From: Mucilaginibacter inviolabilis
GTDB lineage: Bacteria; Bacteroidota; Bacteroidia; Sphingobacteriales; Sphingobacteriaceae
Assembly (NCBI RefSeq): GCF_011089895.1
Contig: NZ_JAANAT010000003.1
Coordinates: 372,001 to 436,000 of the forward strand
Length of the DNA: 64,000 bases
Direction of reading: 5' to 3'
Position numbers and translations under genes: made by a program. The notes below the pieces were generated by a model, which did not search any database, had not been told where the DNA came from, and worked only from the letters and a program-made list of their open reading frames with translations. This document shows positions 9,205 to 17,358 of this stretch, one piece after another. Each line of letters opens with the position of its first letter. The first letter of the stretch is position 1.

Positions 9205-9861
9205 ATGAAAGTTAAGTTAATTCCTGTAATAGAAGTGGTATATTATAGTGAAGATATCCCCATGCCCGAAAAATCGCCTTATTGGACTTATCCTGTTCTT
9301 TGGGATAATTACAATGCTGCCAATTATATAAAAGCAGGATTTAAGGATAAGTTTAAACCATACCTGCCTGGTTCAACTTTTTATACATTATCAAGTCTAT
9401 CGGAAGGTAATTTAACAAAAATCATTAAAGACCGTGTTGATGATATCACCAAAAACAAATATGCCAGAACCGAAGTAAGCCCCTTAAATGGTGGTTATGT
9501 TTTGAACATTGATGATGTGGATGTATATTTTCCTCAATGTTGCGGAGATTTGAGTGATATAAATTATTGGAAGGAATTAGTATTTAATAACCAACTTTCA
9601 TTCTTTGCAGGGCATCCCGAACCTCAATTGGAGATAAAAAAGGATACAATAATATTTGATTTTGAAGTAGGAGAGTTTGATGAACATTTTGTACCACCGC
9701 CTGCATATAATAAGATTGAGGTTAATAAGGTTGCTTTAAAAGCAGCGATTGAGCATGTAAACGCCGAACTACACCGTTTTGCTGATACTATTAGAAAAAT
9801 AAGTATAGCCGAACAGTTAGATATTCCTGATATAGATAAACTTTTGATCTGGGATGAATAA
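9205..9861 (+). CDS. Hypothetical cytoplasmic protein
   Basis: A 218-aa soluble, acidic protein with no signal peptide or membrane segment. I do not recognise the family. Aromatic-rich stretches (SPYWTYPVLWDNYNAANY), a FPQCCGDLSD segment and a C-terminal helix ending in LLIWDE stand out. It starts 13 bp after the serine hydrolase stop and is more AT-rich than its neighbours. Its size, acidity and lack of signals resemble stand-alone immunity or accessory proteins, but no toxin gene is next to it, so function is left open. Confidence 0.7.
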   Translation: MKVKLIPVIEVVYYSEDIPMPEKSPYWTYPVLWDNYNAANYIKAGFKDKFKPYLPGSTFYTLSSLSEGNLTKIIKDRVDDITKNKYARTEVSPLNGGYVLNIDDVDVYFPQCCGDLSDINYWKELVFNNQLSFFAGHPEPQLEIKKDTIIFDFEVGEFDEHFVPPPAYNKIEVNKVALKAAIEHVNAELHRFADTIRKISIAEQLDIPDIDKLLIWDE

Positions 9862-9954
9862 ACGCATTACAGAGAAACTCCCAGGCTGGTGCACGCATAT
9901 GTTTTATTAGTGCAGCCCTGTTAGGTTTGCCACGGAAGCTATAACCAATTTTAG

Positions 9955-11187
9955 CTAATAACTCCGGCTAACCGACTTTAAGTTAAGGTTAGGATAATCA
10001 TCCCTTCCGGTTGATTTATAGATAATGTTTTTCTCGTCAAAAGTTGCATCCTTATATACAGCGAAATAAAAAAGTGTTTGACCATTCAGATCAAGGTTGT
10101 TTAGTCCCAGGTATTTAGAAAAATCCGGAAATTTTATATTGATGTAATTTGCTGCCGCCGGAGCAAATAATTGCACATATAAGCCTGGGCTTGATGGTGT
10201 GTTTTCAAAAAACGCAGCATAATAATCCACATCGCCCGAGAAAGATGGTTTAAAAGTAGTTAAAGTTGCTGCCGGAGTGTTAATAACGCCGTTATAGGTA
10301 TCTGCATTATCAGCAATGCTGCTGCTGTTACGTGTAAAAGAGTACTTGGCATTGCCAATGGAATACGAGGTGTAGGTAACATACTCATCAAAGGTTTCCT
10401 GGGGATAATAATAGGTGAGTTGATTGCCTGCGGATGTAACGTTGCCCAAATCATAACGGTTAAAAAAATGTTTGTCGGGCCGTGCATATACTTGTATGGT
10501 AAGCCCGGTTCCGGGTGATGTGATATTTTTTACCAGGGGCGTTTTGTTGATCTGGGTCATATCCACATCTAAATTACTTGCTCCCTTTGGTACATCAAAA
10601 AAGTTATAAAAACGGATATTATTGGTGCGTAACTGTACCCAAAGTTTACTGTCATCAGATAAAGCCGGATAAAGGCGAAAAACCGTATCTGTTATACTTT
10701 TAAGCCTGGTGCCGTAAATATCACCTTGAATATCTAACTGATCAAAATAAACTGGTTTCTTTAAATGATAGGCCAATTCATGAACGGGTTTCTGAGGTAG
10801 CAGCAGGCTTGGTGAGTTATAATGACTTCCCCTTTTTATCTGCAAAAAGCCATGAATAATGGATTTAGTTACCGAAGCATCCTTGGTAATATCGATCTTG
10901 AAAAAGTTAAACCGATCTTTCGTATAAGTTTTAGGCGACATTATTGCCACATTGGTAGTGCCGTTAACATATTTAGTCTCGGTAATTATATTTCCGGCCT
11001 CATCTGTTAGTACAAAATAGGTGGTGCTATAAAAACCCGACATGTCATTTGACAGGTTTAACGAAAGTAAAGTATCTGGTGTTTCTGCAACCGGAGGTTT
11101 ATTGTTGTCTGGTAATGAATTATGGCTTTTTGAACAGCTGGAAAGTATGATAACGAAGATAGCCAACAGAAGTATAGAGCTTTTCAA
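9955..11187 (-). CDS. Hypothetical lipoprotein
   Basis: A 410-aa protein with a clear lipoprotein signal (ILSSC, then a Ser/Asn/Pro-rich linker to about residue 40). The rest is beta-rich with many Tyr, Asn and Thr residues, typical of surface or periplasmic Bacteroidota lipoproteins. I recognise no catalytic motif. It stands alone between convergent and divergent neighbours and has its own promoter region, shared with the divergent ompH-like gene at 11363. It might be an adhesin-like or ligand-binding lipoprotein. Confidence 0.75.
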   Translation of the reverse strand: MKSSILLLAIFVIILSSCSKSHNSLPDNNKPPVAETPDTLLSLNLSNDMSGFYSTTYFVLTDEAGNIITETKYVNGTTNVAIMSPKTYTKDRFNFFKIDITKDASVTKSIIHGFLQIKRGSHYNSPSLLLPQKPVHELAYHLKKPVYFDQLDIQGDIYGTRLKSITDTVFRLYPALSDDSKLWVQLRTNNIRFYNFFDVPKGASNLDVDMTQINKTPLVKNITSPGTGLTIQVYARPDKHFFNRYDLGNVTSAGNQLTYYYPQETFDEYVTYTSYSIGNAKYSFTRNSSSIADNADTYNGVINTPAATLTTFKPSFSGDVDYYAAFFENTPSSPGLYVQLFAPAAANYINIKFPDFSKYLGLNNLDLNGQTLFYFAVYKDATFDEKNIIYKSTGRDDYPNLNLKSVSRSY

Positions 11188-11362
11188 TTGTATTTTTGAT
11201 TTAGGATATGTAATTTTTGTAAAGGTAGTTATCCTATTTTATTGCTGCAAGATTCGAATAATGGCCATGTAAAATTGAGACAATGGCTTTACTTTAACTT
11301 CAAGTAAAACAATTTTCTTTGTAATTGGTTTTAGCTTTCTCTATTAATATAAATTACTAAAC

Positions 11363-11878
11363 ATGAGAAAACTATTCAAAGCTACCCTGCTCGCTTTAAG
11401 CCTACTATTTGTTGGTAAATTTTCAAATGCCCAGTCCAAGATCGGCTATGTTGATTTTCAATCCATCGTTAGCCAGATGCCCGAGGCCAAAACTATCAAA
11501 CCACAGATTGATGCCTATCAAAAGCAATTTGTTACTCAGCTAACCGCAATGAATAACGATTTGCAAACCAAAGGAAAAGCTTATCAGGATCAAAGCAAAA
11601 CCATGAGTGATGCTGATAAGACAGCCAAACAGACAGAACTGCAGGATCTGCAAAAAAAGATGCAGGATTATCAGGCCAATGCGCAACAGCAGGTTGAAGC
11701 CAAATCAAACGAACTCATAAAACCGATAACCGATAAAGCCCGCGCAGCGGTTAATGATGTAGCCAAAGCAAAAGGTATTACTTATGTATTTGATTCTTCT
11801 CAAGGTTCGGCTCTATTGGTTTCTAACGATGGTAATGATCTTACAACCTCGGTTAAAACTAAATTAGGGATCAAGTAA
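11363..11878 (+). CDS. OmpH/Skp family periplasmic chaperone
   Basis: A 171-aa protein with a Sec signal peptide (cleavage after about residue 23, SNAQ), then SKIGYVDFQSIVSQMPEA, the classic start of OmpH/Skp mature chains. A long Lys/Gln-rich coiled-coil hairpin follows (about 50-125), with a C-terminal strand (GITYVFDSS). Skp trimers hold unfolded outer-membrane proteins on the way to BamA. It is a single gene here, away from bamA. A strong dispersed hairpin directly after the stop codon probably ends transcription. Confidence 0.9.
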   Translation: MRKLFKATLLALSLLFVGKFSNAQSKIGYVDFQSIVSQMPEAKTIKPQIDAYQKQFVTQLTAMNNDLQTKGKAYQDQSKTMSDADKTAKQTELQDLQKKMQDYQANAQQQVEAKSNELIKPITDKARAAVNDVAKAKGITYVFDSSQGSALLVSNDGNDLTTSVKTKLGIK

Positions 11879-11911
11879 AATATCCCGTCGGTTCGATACA
11901 AAAAACTATAA

Positions 11912-12000
11912 AGCGCGTCATTGCGAGGTACGAAGCAATCCCTATGCTATACAGAGTGAACCTGCTTATTGGGGATTGCTTAGTACCTCACAATGACGCT
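11912..12000. repeat. GTCATTGCGAGG-type dispersed hairpin repeat
   Basis: AGCGCGTCATTGCGAGGTAC with GAAGCAATCCC pairs with the later GGGATTGCTTAGTACCTC and CAATGACGCT, giving a stem of nearly 30 bp with few mismatches, followed by TTTT. This sequence type is a widespread dispersed palindromic repeat in Bacteroidota and other genomes. Here it can also act as the terminator of the ompH-like gene. Confidence 0.75.
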
Positions 12001-12064
12001 TTTGGTTGGAGGCAAATATTTGATTATCAATACAAAATCAAACAATAAAGTTTAACTTTATATG

Positions 12065-12095
12065 TAAATCCGAAATCGAACATCCGAATTCCGCA
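12065..12095. repeat. AATCCGAAATC repeat, copy in front of the AraC gene
   Basis: An AAATCCGAAATCGAACATCC-type string reaches right up to the ATG at 12096. A sister copy lies at 12913-12949, after the gene. Such strings of ATCCGAA words are dispersed intergenic repeats. Confidence 0.5.
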
Positions 12096-12905
12096 ATGAA
12101 ATATTATACCATTCAGCCACCGGATATATTAAAACCTTTTGTAAGGTTTTTTTGGGTGCTGGAGCATGAACTGGCTGCAGGTGAACCGGAGTATATTTAT
12201 CGCTCCATAGCCGATGGCTGTACCGAGATGGTATTTCATTATCAGTCAACCTTTGATGAAATTAATAATCAGGGGCAGGAAAATGGAGGTCCTTCGGGTA
12301 TCCAGTTTCAAACCAATCATTACCGGCGTTTTATAACCCGGCAGAGCTTCGGCATTTTTGGTGCCTACATTTATCCTTTTGCCGTTCCCCGGTTTTTTAA
12401 TATTCCCAGCAGCGAAACTACCAACCTGGCGCTTGATTATGATACCTTTCTAGGATGCGCCGGCCGCGAGTTAGAAGAACGGATGATGCTGGCTTCCGAT
12501 AACCAGAAACGGGCTGCGATACTGAGCGATTTTTTACTGATGTGTCTACGACACAATACACCTACAGACAATCGGATCATTACTTCGATCAGGCAGGTGA
12601 TCCACACCAATCAGCATAAAACAGTGGCGCAGCTGGCCGATACTTTTAATCTTTCAATCCGCCAGTTCGACCGACGATTTAAGGAGTATGCCGGTTTTAG
12701 TCCTAAAAGCTATTTGCGATTGATCCGTTTTCAGGATGCCATAAAACAGTACGGCAGCAATAAATCATTAACACAGATAGCGCTGGGATGTGGCTATTAT
12801 GACCAGTCGCATTTTATACATGATGTAAAAACTTTTACAGGTTATCACCCCAGCTTTTATTTTTCGGGCAAAGCAGAAGGAACGGAATATCGGAATGCGG
12901 ATTGA
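12096..12905 (+). CDS. AraC family transcriptional regulator
   Basis: A 269-aa regulator. Residues 1-150 are an N-terminal sensing domain of the DUF6597 type (starts MKYYTIQPPDILKPFVRFFW). Residues 165-260 hold two helix-turn-helix motifs with TVAQLADTFNLSIRQFDRRF and the AraC signature LTQIALGCGYYDQSHFIHDV. It binds DNA as an activator or repressor; the ligand is unknown. The VOC gene 110 bp downstream, in the same direction, is a likely target or partner. The last codons run into a repeat of ATCGGAATGCGGATT type, so the extreme C-terminus may be repeat-derived. Confidence 0.88.
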   Translation: MKYYTIQPPDILKPFVRFFWVLEHELAAGEPEYIYRSIADGCTEMVFHYQSTFDEINNQGQENGGPSGIQFQTNHYRRFITRQSFGIFGAYIYPFAVPRFFNIPSSETTNLALDYDTFLGCAGRELEERMMLASDNQKRAAILSDFLLMCLRHNTPTDNRIITSIRQVIHTNQHKTVAQLADTFNLSIRQFDRRFKEYAGFSPKSYLRLIRFQDAIKQYGSNKSLTQIALGCGYYDQSHFIHDVKTFTGYHPSFYFSGKAEGTEYRNAD

Positions 12906-12912
12906 CAATAGT

Positions 12913-12949
12913 AAAATCCGACATCGAAATTCCGCAATCCGAAATCAAA
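12913..12949. repeat. AATCCGAAATC repeat, copy behind the AraC gene
   Basis: AAATCCGACATCGAAATTCC followed by GCAATCCGAAATC is related to the copy at 12065-12095, so the AraC gene is bracketed by direct repeats in the same orientation. Confidence 0.5.
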
Positions 12950-13016
12950 AAGATGTCTTGTTTTTACAATTTTGCTGAAACCCGGCCAGCTAATTTTGAA
13001 TAAAAAAGAAATCGAC

Positions 13017-13400
13017 ATGGAAAAAGAAAAAAGCATCCCCGAAGCCTATCAGCGCATTATGCCTTACCTTATTGTAAAGGACGCGCCCCGTTTTATCATC
13101 TTTATGCAAAACGTATTTGGTGCAACCGAGCAGTACAAACAAATGCGCGATGAAAAGCATATTATGCACGCCGAGCTCAGCATTCAGGGTAGTACCATTA
13201 TGTTTTGTGATAGTACCGAAACCTATCTTCCGCAAAATGCCGGCTTATTTATTTATGTCGATAGTTGCGACGAAACGTATAAAAAAGCCCTCGAAAACGG
13301 TGCTTCAAATGTAACAGAGCCCGCCGACCAGCCCTATGGCCGCAGTGCCGGTATAAAAGATCCTTTTGGCAACACCTGGTGGATAACTAACCCGCTTTGA
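13017..13400 (+). CDS. VOC (glyoxalase/bleomycin resistance) family protein
   Basis: A protein of about 127 aa with the paired beta-alpha-beta-beta-beta modules of the vicinal-oxygen-chelate superfamily. It reads PYLIVKDAPRFIIFMQNVFGATE at the start and ends with the conserved GRSAGIKDPFGNTWWI. Relatives of this PhnB-like group are often dioxygenase-like or resistance proteins. I chose the ATG at 13017 (MEKEKSIPEAY) because the reading frame upstream (from a TTG at 12972) has no family-like residues. The AraC gene lies upstream and a perfect 15-bp-stem hairpin follows 8 bp after the stop. Confidence 0.85.
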   Translation: MEKEKSIPEAYQRIMPYLIVKDAPRFIIFMQNVFGATEQYKQMRDEKHIMHAELSIQGSTIMFCDSTETYLPQNAGLFIYVDSCDETYKKALENGASNVTEPADQPYGRSAGIKDPFGNTWWITNPL

Positions 13401-13408
13401 AACGTTGT

Positions 13409-13443
13409 ATACCCCAAACAAAATGCCGTTTTGTTTGGGGTAT
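13409..13443 (+). terminator. Perfect 15-bp-stem hairpin after the VOC gene
   Basis: ATACCCCAAACAAAA pairs perfectly with TTTTGTTTGGGGTAT around a 5-base loop. It sits directly behind the VOC stop codon. The T tract after it is weak, so it may act as a terminator or an mRNA 3'-end stabiliser. Confidence 0.7.
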
Positions 13444-13592
13444 GTAATTTTATACTATGCCGGATGTTGATGGAGTTCGTTGTAACCAATTAATAATTAA
13501 TTATTTGTGCGGAAATTGCTTGTGTGAAATAGCTGCCAGACGCCAGGTTTACCAAATATTCCGCTGATAAGAATGTTAATTTTGCGGTATCT

Positions 13593-14828
13593 ATGAGCAC
13601 GTTAACATCAAAAGCTCCTGCTATTAAGGAGCATCATCAGTCAATAGCAACACTGCTGGCTTTTGCCCTGATCCCTTTATCTGGTTTTGCTACCGATATT
13701 TATATCCCATCGTTACCCACCATGGCCGGCGAAATGAGTGTGAGCAATGTACAGGTACAATTAACATTAAGTATTTTCCTGATTAGCTATGGTGTGTCGC
13801 AGTTGTTTATCGGCAGTGTACTGGATAGTTTTGGCCGGTATAAAGTTAGTTTGGCTTCGTTAATTATTTTTGCCGTAGCCAGTGTAGTGATAGCCATCAC
13901 CCATAATATTTATTTGATTTACCTGATGCGGGTGATACATGGCGTAACCGTTGGTGCCATTATAGTAGCCAAACGGGCTTATTTTGTGGATCTGTTCACC
14001 GGCGATAAGCTGAAGCATTACCTGAGCATGTTTTCTATCATCTGGTCTACCGGGCCTATCGTGGCGCCGTTTATCGGAGGCTATCTGCAAACCGCCTTTG
14101 GCTGGGAATCCAACTTTTACTTTTTAGCGGGCTTTGCGGCTGTATTTGCCATTCTGGAGCTCATTTTCAGTGGCGAAACCCTGGTGCATTTTTCAGAATT
14201 TCATTTTCAAAAGATCGTGAAGGTGTATGTTAGCATGATCAAAACCCACAGCTTTACGCTGGGTATTGTGATGCTTGGTTTAGCCTATTGCATGGTGATG
14301 ACCTATAACATGACCGGTCCTTTTATTATCGAACATCATTTACACTTAACACCTGTAATAGCAGGCTATAGTTCGCTGGTGCTGGGTTTTGCCTGGATGG
14401 TTGGGGGCTTTATTGGCAAGGCAACCATCAATCGCCCATTCTTCAAAAGGATGGTAATTAATGTGCTTATGCAGGCGCTTTTTGTACTGGTGATGATCAT
14501 CAGCGTACAATTTATCAGCAATCTATATTCGATGATATTTTTTGCCTTCATCATTCACGTTTGTGCCGGCTATACTTTTAATAACTATTTTACTTTTTGT
14601 TTGAGTAAGTTTCCTAAAAATGCGGGTATCGCCGGTGGACTTACCGGAGGTATTACCTACGTCATAGTTTCTTTTTTAAGTTACGGGATCGTTAACGTAG
14701 TACCAGCGAAAGATGAGCGCAACCTGAGCTTTAGCTATCTGATATTTATTTTGCTTTCCGCCCTGATCATGTTTTTGATCTTCCGGATCAATAAACAGGA
14801 AAAAACGCAGTCGGAAGTTTTGGTGTAA
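13593..14828 (+). CDS. MFS multidrug exporter, Bcr/CflA type
   Basis: A 411-aa transporter with 12 hydrophobic segments. The first helix region reads GFATDIYIPSLPTMAGEM, typical of the Bcr/CflA drug:proton antiporters (DHA1 group, motif D-x-Y-x-P-x-P). FIGSVLDSFGRYKV is the MFS motif A between helices 2 and 3 (G-x-L-x-D-x-x-G-R-R/K-x). Substrates in the family are chloramphenicol, bicyclomycin and sulfonamides; the real one is unknown here. It is a single gene with a 192-bp leader region in front and converges on the VOC gene at 14839. Confidence 0.88.
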   Translation: MSTLTSKAPAIKEHHQSIATLLAFALIPLSGFATDIYIPSLPTMAGEMSVSNVQVQLTLSIFLISYGVSQLFIGSVLDSFGRYKVSLASLIIFAVASVVIAITHNIYLIYLMRVIHGVTVGAIIVAKRAYFVDLFTGDKLKHYLSMFSIIWSTGPIVAPFIGGYLQTAFGWESNFYFLAGFAAVFAILELIFSGETLVHFSEFHFQKIVKVYVSMIKTHSFTLGIVMLGLAYCMVMTYNMTGPFIIEHHLHLTPVIAGYSSLVLGFAWMVGGFIGKATINRPFFKRMVINVLMQALFVLVMIISVQFISNLYSMIFFAFIIHVCAGYTFNNYFTFCLSKFPKNAGIAGGLTGGITYVIVSFLSYGIVNVVPAKDERNLSFSYLIFILLSALIMFLIFRINKQEKTQSEVLV

Positions 14829-14838
14829 TTTATACCGA

Positions 14839-15261
14839 TCAAAGCACCTGGTTAAATTCCAAACGTTCCCCATCAGGCCCGGTGATGTTAAAATATTTGC
14901 AGCCGTTTTTCCAGAACTGCAGAAAAACCGGAGCTTCTTCGATGATATTAAAACCGGCCTCTTTAATAATGGCGTAAGTTTCATCAATGTCGCTTACATC
15001 AAAAGCTACATGGTCAATATGCCCGTTACCGCGGGTCCTGATCTCGGCTAAGCCGGCTTCGGGTAATTGGTAAAGTTCCATGAGTATGTTTTCGCGTTGC
15101 ATCATTACACAGGTACCTTGTTCGCCACCATCGTTAAAATGGGCCTGCATTACGTTATTAAAACCCAATCGCTTGTAAAATTGCTGTGACGCATCCAGGC
15201 TGGTTACAGGTATGCCTATGTGCTGTATGCTGTTGATTTTTAAATGGATAGCATTTTTCAT
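14839..15261 (-). CDS. VOC family protein (glyoxalase-like)
   Basis: A 140-aa vicinal-oxygen-chelate protein. It reads INSIQHIGIPVTSLDASQQFYKRLGF at the N-terminus (His metal ligand), GHIDHVAFDV in the middle and FFxxxGPDGERLEFNQ-like FNITGPDGERLEFNQ at the end (Glu ligand). The metal residues H-x-E-H-x-E type look complete, so it is probably a functional lyase, isomerase or dioxygenase; methylmalonyl-CoA epimerase or lactoylglutathione lyase are the nearest styles. It is a single gene facing away from bshA. Confidence 0.85.
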   Translation of the reverse strand: MKNAIHLKINSIQHIGIPVTSLDASQQFYKRLGFNNVMQAHFNDGGEQGTCVMMQRENILMELYQLPEAGLAEIRTRGNGHIDHVAFDVSDIDETYAIIKEAGFNIIEEAPVFLQFWKNGCKYFNITGPDGERLEFNQVL

Positions 15262-15387
15262 GAAAACTTATATCTACGCTGTAAAATTAAAAAAATGAGT
15301 AACTTGACTAAGTTATATCATTTTACACAGTGTTAACACATTTGCAGTAAATTGCTGTTAAACTTGCAGCCATAATTAACCAACTTA

Positions 15388-16560
15388 ATGAAAATCGGAA
15401 TTGTATGTTACCCAACCTTTGGTGGAAGCGGCGTTGTAGCCACAGAACTCGGTAAGGCTCTTGCCGACCGCGGTCACCAGGTTCATTTTGTTACCTATAA
15501 CCAGCCGGCCCGGTTGGACCTTTTTTCCGAAAACCTGTTTTACCACGAGGTATCGGTATCCAACTATCCGCTTTTTGATTTTCCGCCTTATGAGTTGGCC
15601 CTGGCCAGTCGTTTGGTTGATGTGGTTCGCCACGAAAAGCTGGATGTATTGCACGTTCACTACGCTATACCGCATGCTTCGGCAGCTTTTATGGCCAAAC
15701 AGATATTATTAACCTACGGTATTTATATCCCCGTAGTAACTACCCTGCACGGTACCGATATTACCCTGGTTGGTAAAGATCGTACTTTTAAACCGGTAGT
15801 TACTTTCTCAATCAATCAATCAGACGGGGTTACCGCGGTATCCGAAAACCTGAGGCACGATACCTACGAGTTTTTTGAGATAGATACCGATATTAAGGTG
15901 ATACCCAATTTTATTGACCTGAACCGCTTTAGTCTTAAAGCAAAAGATCATTTCAAAAAAGCTATCGCTCCATCGGGCGAAAAAGTATTGGTGCACACCT
16001 CCAACTTCCGTAAGGTAAAACGTACCGAGGATGTAGTGCGGATATTTGCCGAAGTTGTTAAAAAGATCCCTTCCAAATTGCTGATGGTGGGCGATGGCCC
16101 CGAGCGCTCGGGTTGCGAGCAGTTATGCCGCGATTTGGGTGTTGCTGATAATGTACGCTTTTTGGGTAAGCAGGATGCCATTGAAGAAATACTTTCAGTA
16201 GCCGATCTGTTCCTGATGCCATCACAATCAGAAAGTTTTGGTTTGGCCGCTTTGGAAGCGATGGCTTGTAAAGTACCTGTGATCAGTACCAATGCAGGTG
16301 GTTTGCCCGAATTAAATGTAGATGGTGTAACCGGTTTCCTGAAAGATGTTGGGGATGTAGAAGCCATGGGTAAAAGCGCCATTTATATATTGGAAGATGA
16401 AGATCGTTTGAACCAGTTTAAAGAAAACGCCCTGGCGCGTGCCAAGGAATTTGATCTGGCCACTATTTTGCCTTTGTATGAAAATTACTATTTACAGGTG
16501 ATTGATAAGTGTAAAGACAAGTGTAAAGAGCTATGCACAGGTAAAGCCAAGGTTGACTAA
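15388..16560 (+). CDS. bshA: N-acetyl-alpha-D-glucosaminyl L-malate synthase BshA
   Basis: A 390-aa GT-B glycosyltransferase (family GT4) that joins UDP-GlcNAc and L-malate, the first step of bacillithiol synthesis. The BshA-specific N-terminus MKIGIVCYPTFGGSGVVATE is present. It also has TTLHGTDITLVG, HTSNFRKVKR (phosphate-binding), and the E-x7-E sugar-nucleotide motif ESFGLAALEAMACKVPVI. Length matches the family. bshB and bshC are not in the window. The C-terminal tail has a Cys/Lys-rich end (CKDKCKELCTGKAK) that looks specific to this strain or genus. Confidence 0.95.
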   Translation: MKIGIVCYPTFGGSGVVATELGKALADRGHQVHFVTYNQPARLDLFSENLFYHEVSVSNYPLFDFPPYELALASRLVDVVRHEKLDVLHVHYAIPHASAAFMAKQILLTYGIYIPVVTTLHGTDITLVGKDRTFKPVVTFSINQSDGVTAVSENLRHDTYEFFEIDTDIKVIPNFIDLNRFSLKAKDHFKKAIAPSGEKVLVHTSNFRKVKRTEDVVRIFAEVVKKIPSKLLMVGDGPERSGCEQLCRDLGVADNVRFLGKQDAIEEILSVADLFLMPSQSESFGLAALEAMACKVPVISTNAGGLPELNVDGVTGFLKDVGDVEAMGKSAIYILEDEDRLNQFKENALARAKEFDLATILPLYENYYLQVIDKCKDKCKELCTGKAKVD

Positions 16561-16758
16561 ATGTAAACAAAATATAATTAACTCATATAAAGTTAATTAG
16601 CTGCCTGAGTATTTTTTCTTATATTGTAATTTCATTTTTTGGCCATCCGTGAGGGCTGTAACATACCTGATACAATTGAAAAAATATTTTCCAAAGGTTA
16701 AATATTTTCGTTGATGTTAACTAACTTAGTCTACTGTTCACTTTTAAAAATTAAACTT

Positions 16759-16953
16759 ATGGCAAAGCACACAACCCTAAAACGTGGTCAATTACTTAAG
16801 TATATTGGTAAAAGATGGAAAAATTTAAACATCAGTAACCCCTTCATGAAATTCCTGGGTTATGATGACGGGAGCGGCTTTGCAGATCTGTGGGTAGAAT
16901 ATCAGGGCCGCACATTATTAATCTCTGTTAAAGAAGTAGAACTGGCTGTTTAA
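16759..16953 (+). CDS. Small conserved-looking hypothetical protein
   Basis: A 64-aa basic protein starting at the ATG at 16759 (MAKHTTLKRGQLLKYIGKRW). It continues with GYDDGSGFADLWVEYQGRTLLISVKEVELAV, which looks like two or three beta strands. The frame runs 48 bp further upstream, but only from a poor start without similarity. I do not recognise the family. It lies 198 bp behind bshA and about 90 bp before the fluoride riboswitch, and is likely its own transcript. Confidence 0.6.
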   Translation: MAKHTTLKRGQLLKYIGKRWKNLNISNPFMKFLGYDDGSGFADLWVEYQGRTLLISVKEVELAV

Positions 16954-17032
16954 AACAGCTGGTTCAAATGTTGCAGAAAGGGTTTGTTCTTAAACTTACC
17001 CCGAATAATTATGGCTTTATAAAAAAAGAAGC

Positions 17033-17040
17033 TATATTCG
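17033..17040 (+). promoter_or_regulatory. Possible -7 box for the riboswitch transcript
   Basis: TATATTCG differs by one base from the Bacteroidota -7 consensus TAnnTTTG and lies about 7 bases before the first paired base of the riboswitch, as expected for a start site near 17047. The -33 element is weak. Confidence 0.4.
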
Positions 17041-17046
17041 TACCAA

Positions 17047-17099
17047 AGGAAATGGTGTCTTCCTACTCAACCGCCCTAAAAAGCTGATGGCGCCTACAA
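17047..17099 (+). ncRNA. Fluoride riboswitch (crcB motif)
   Basis: The string GGAAATGGTGTCTTCC, then CTCAACCGCC, then AAGCTGATGGCGCCTACA reproduces the crcB-motif layout: a GG-n-ATGG start, an AACCGCC strand and the hallmark GCTGATGGC(G)CCTAC end. GGTGTC at 17054-17059 pairs with GGCGCC at 17089-17094 (P1, with two G-U pairs) and GGA pairs with TCC (P2). The aptamer binds fluoride with magnesium. CCTACAA at its 3' end is complementary to TTGTAGG at 17137-17143, a plausible expression platform. The downstream gene is a CLC of the fluoride class, which supports the call. Confidence 0.85.
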
Positions 17100-17109
17100 T
17101 AAATTAACT

Positions 17110-17138
17110 CATAGGGTTTACCCCTGTGCTGATTTTTT
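17110..17138 (+). terminator. Riboswitch-linked intrinsic terminator
   Basis: CATAGGG and CCCTGTG form a 7-bp stem with a short loop, followed by CTGATTTTTT. It lies 11 bases behind the fluoride aptamer, the position expected for a regulated terminator. Confidence 0.6.
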
Positions 17139-17246
17139 GTAGGTGGAAAAAAAACTCAATATATCGCTTTTAAAAATATGCCGGCATAGCGCCCGGATGA
17201 AATCTCTATTATCTTCTTGGTATCCCGTATTTTATATTAGTTCTCT

Positions 17247-17325
17247 TGTCATCCTAAGGAACGAAGGGTCTATTGTTCGATTATGCCTATCGGCTAATAG
17301 ATGCTTCACTGCGTTCAGCATGACA
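17247..17325. repeat. TGTCATCCT-type dispersed hairpin repeat
   Basis: TGTCATCCTAAGGAACGAAG with GGTCTATT pairs imperfectly with AATAGATGCTTCACTGCGTT and CAGCATGACA. It is the same class as the element at 18771-18852 on the other side of the CLC gene. It separates the fluoride riboswitch from the gene it is expected to control. Confidence 0.65.
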
Positions 17326-17358
17326 GTTCCTCTATTATTTAACCTAAATTAGTCGCTC

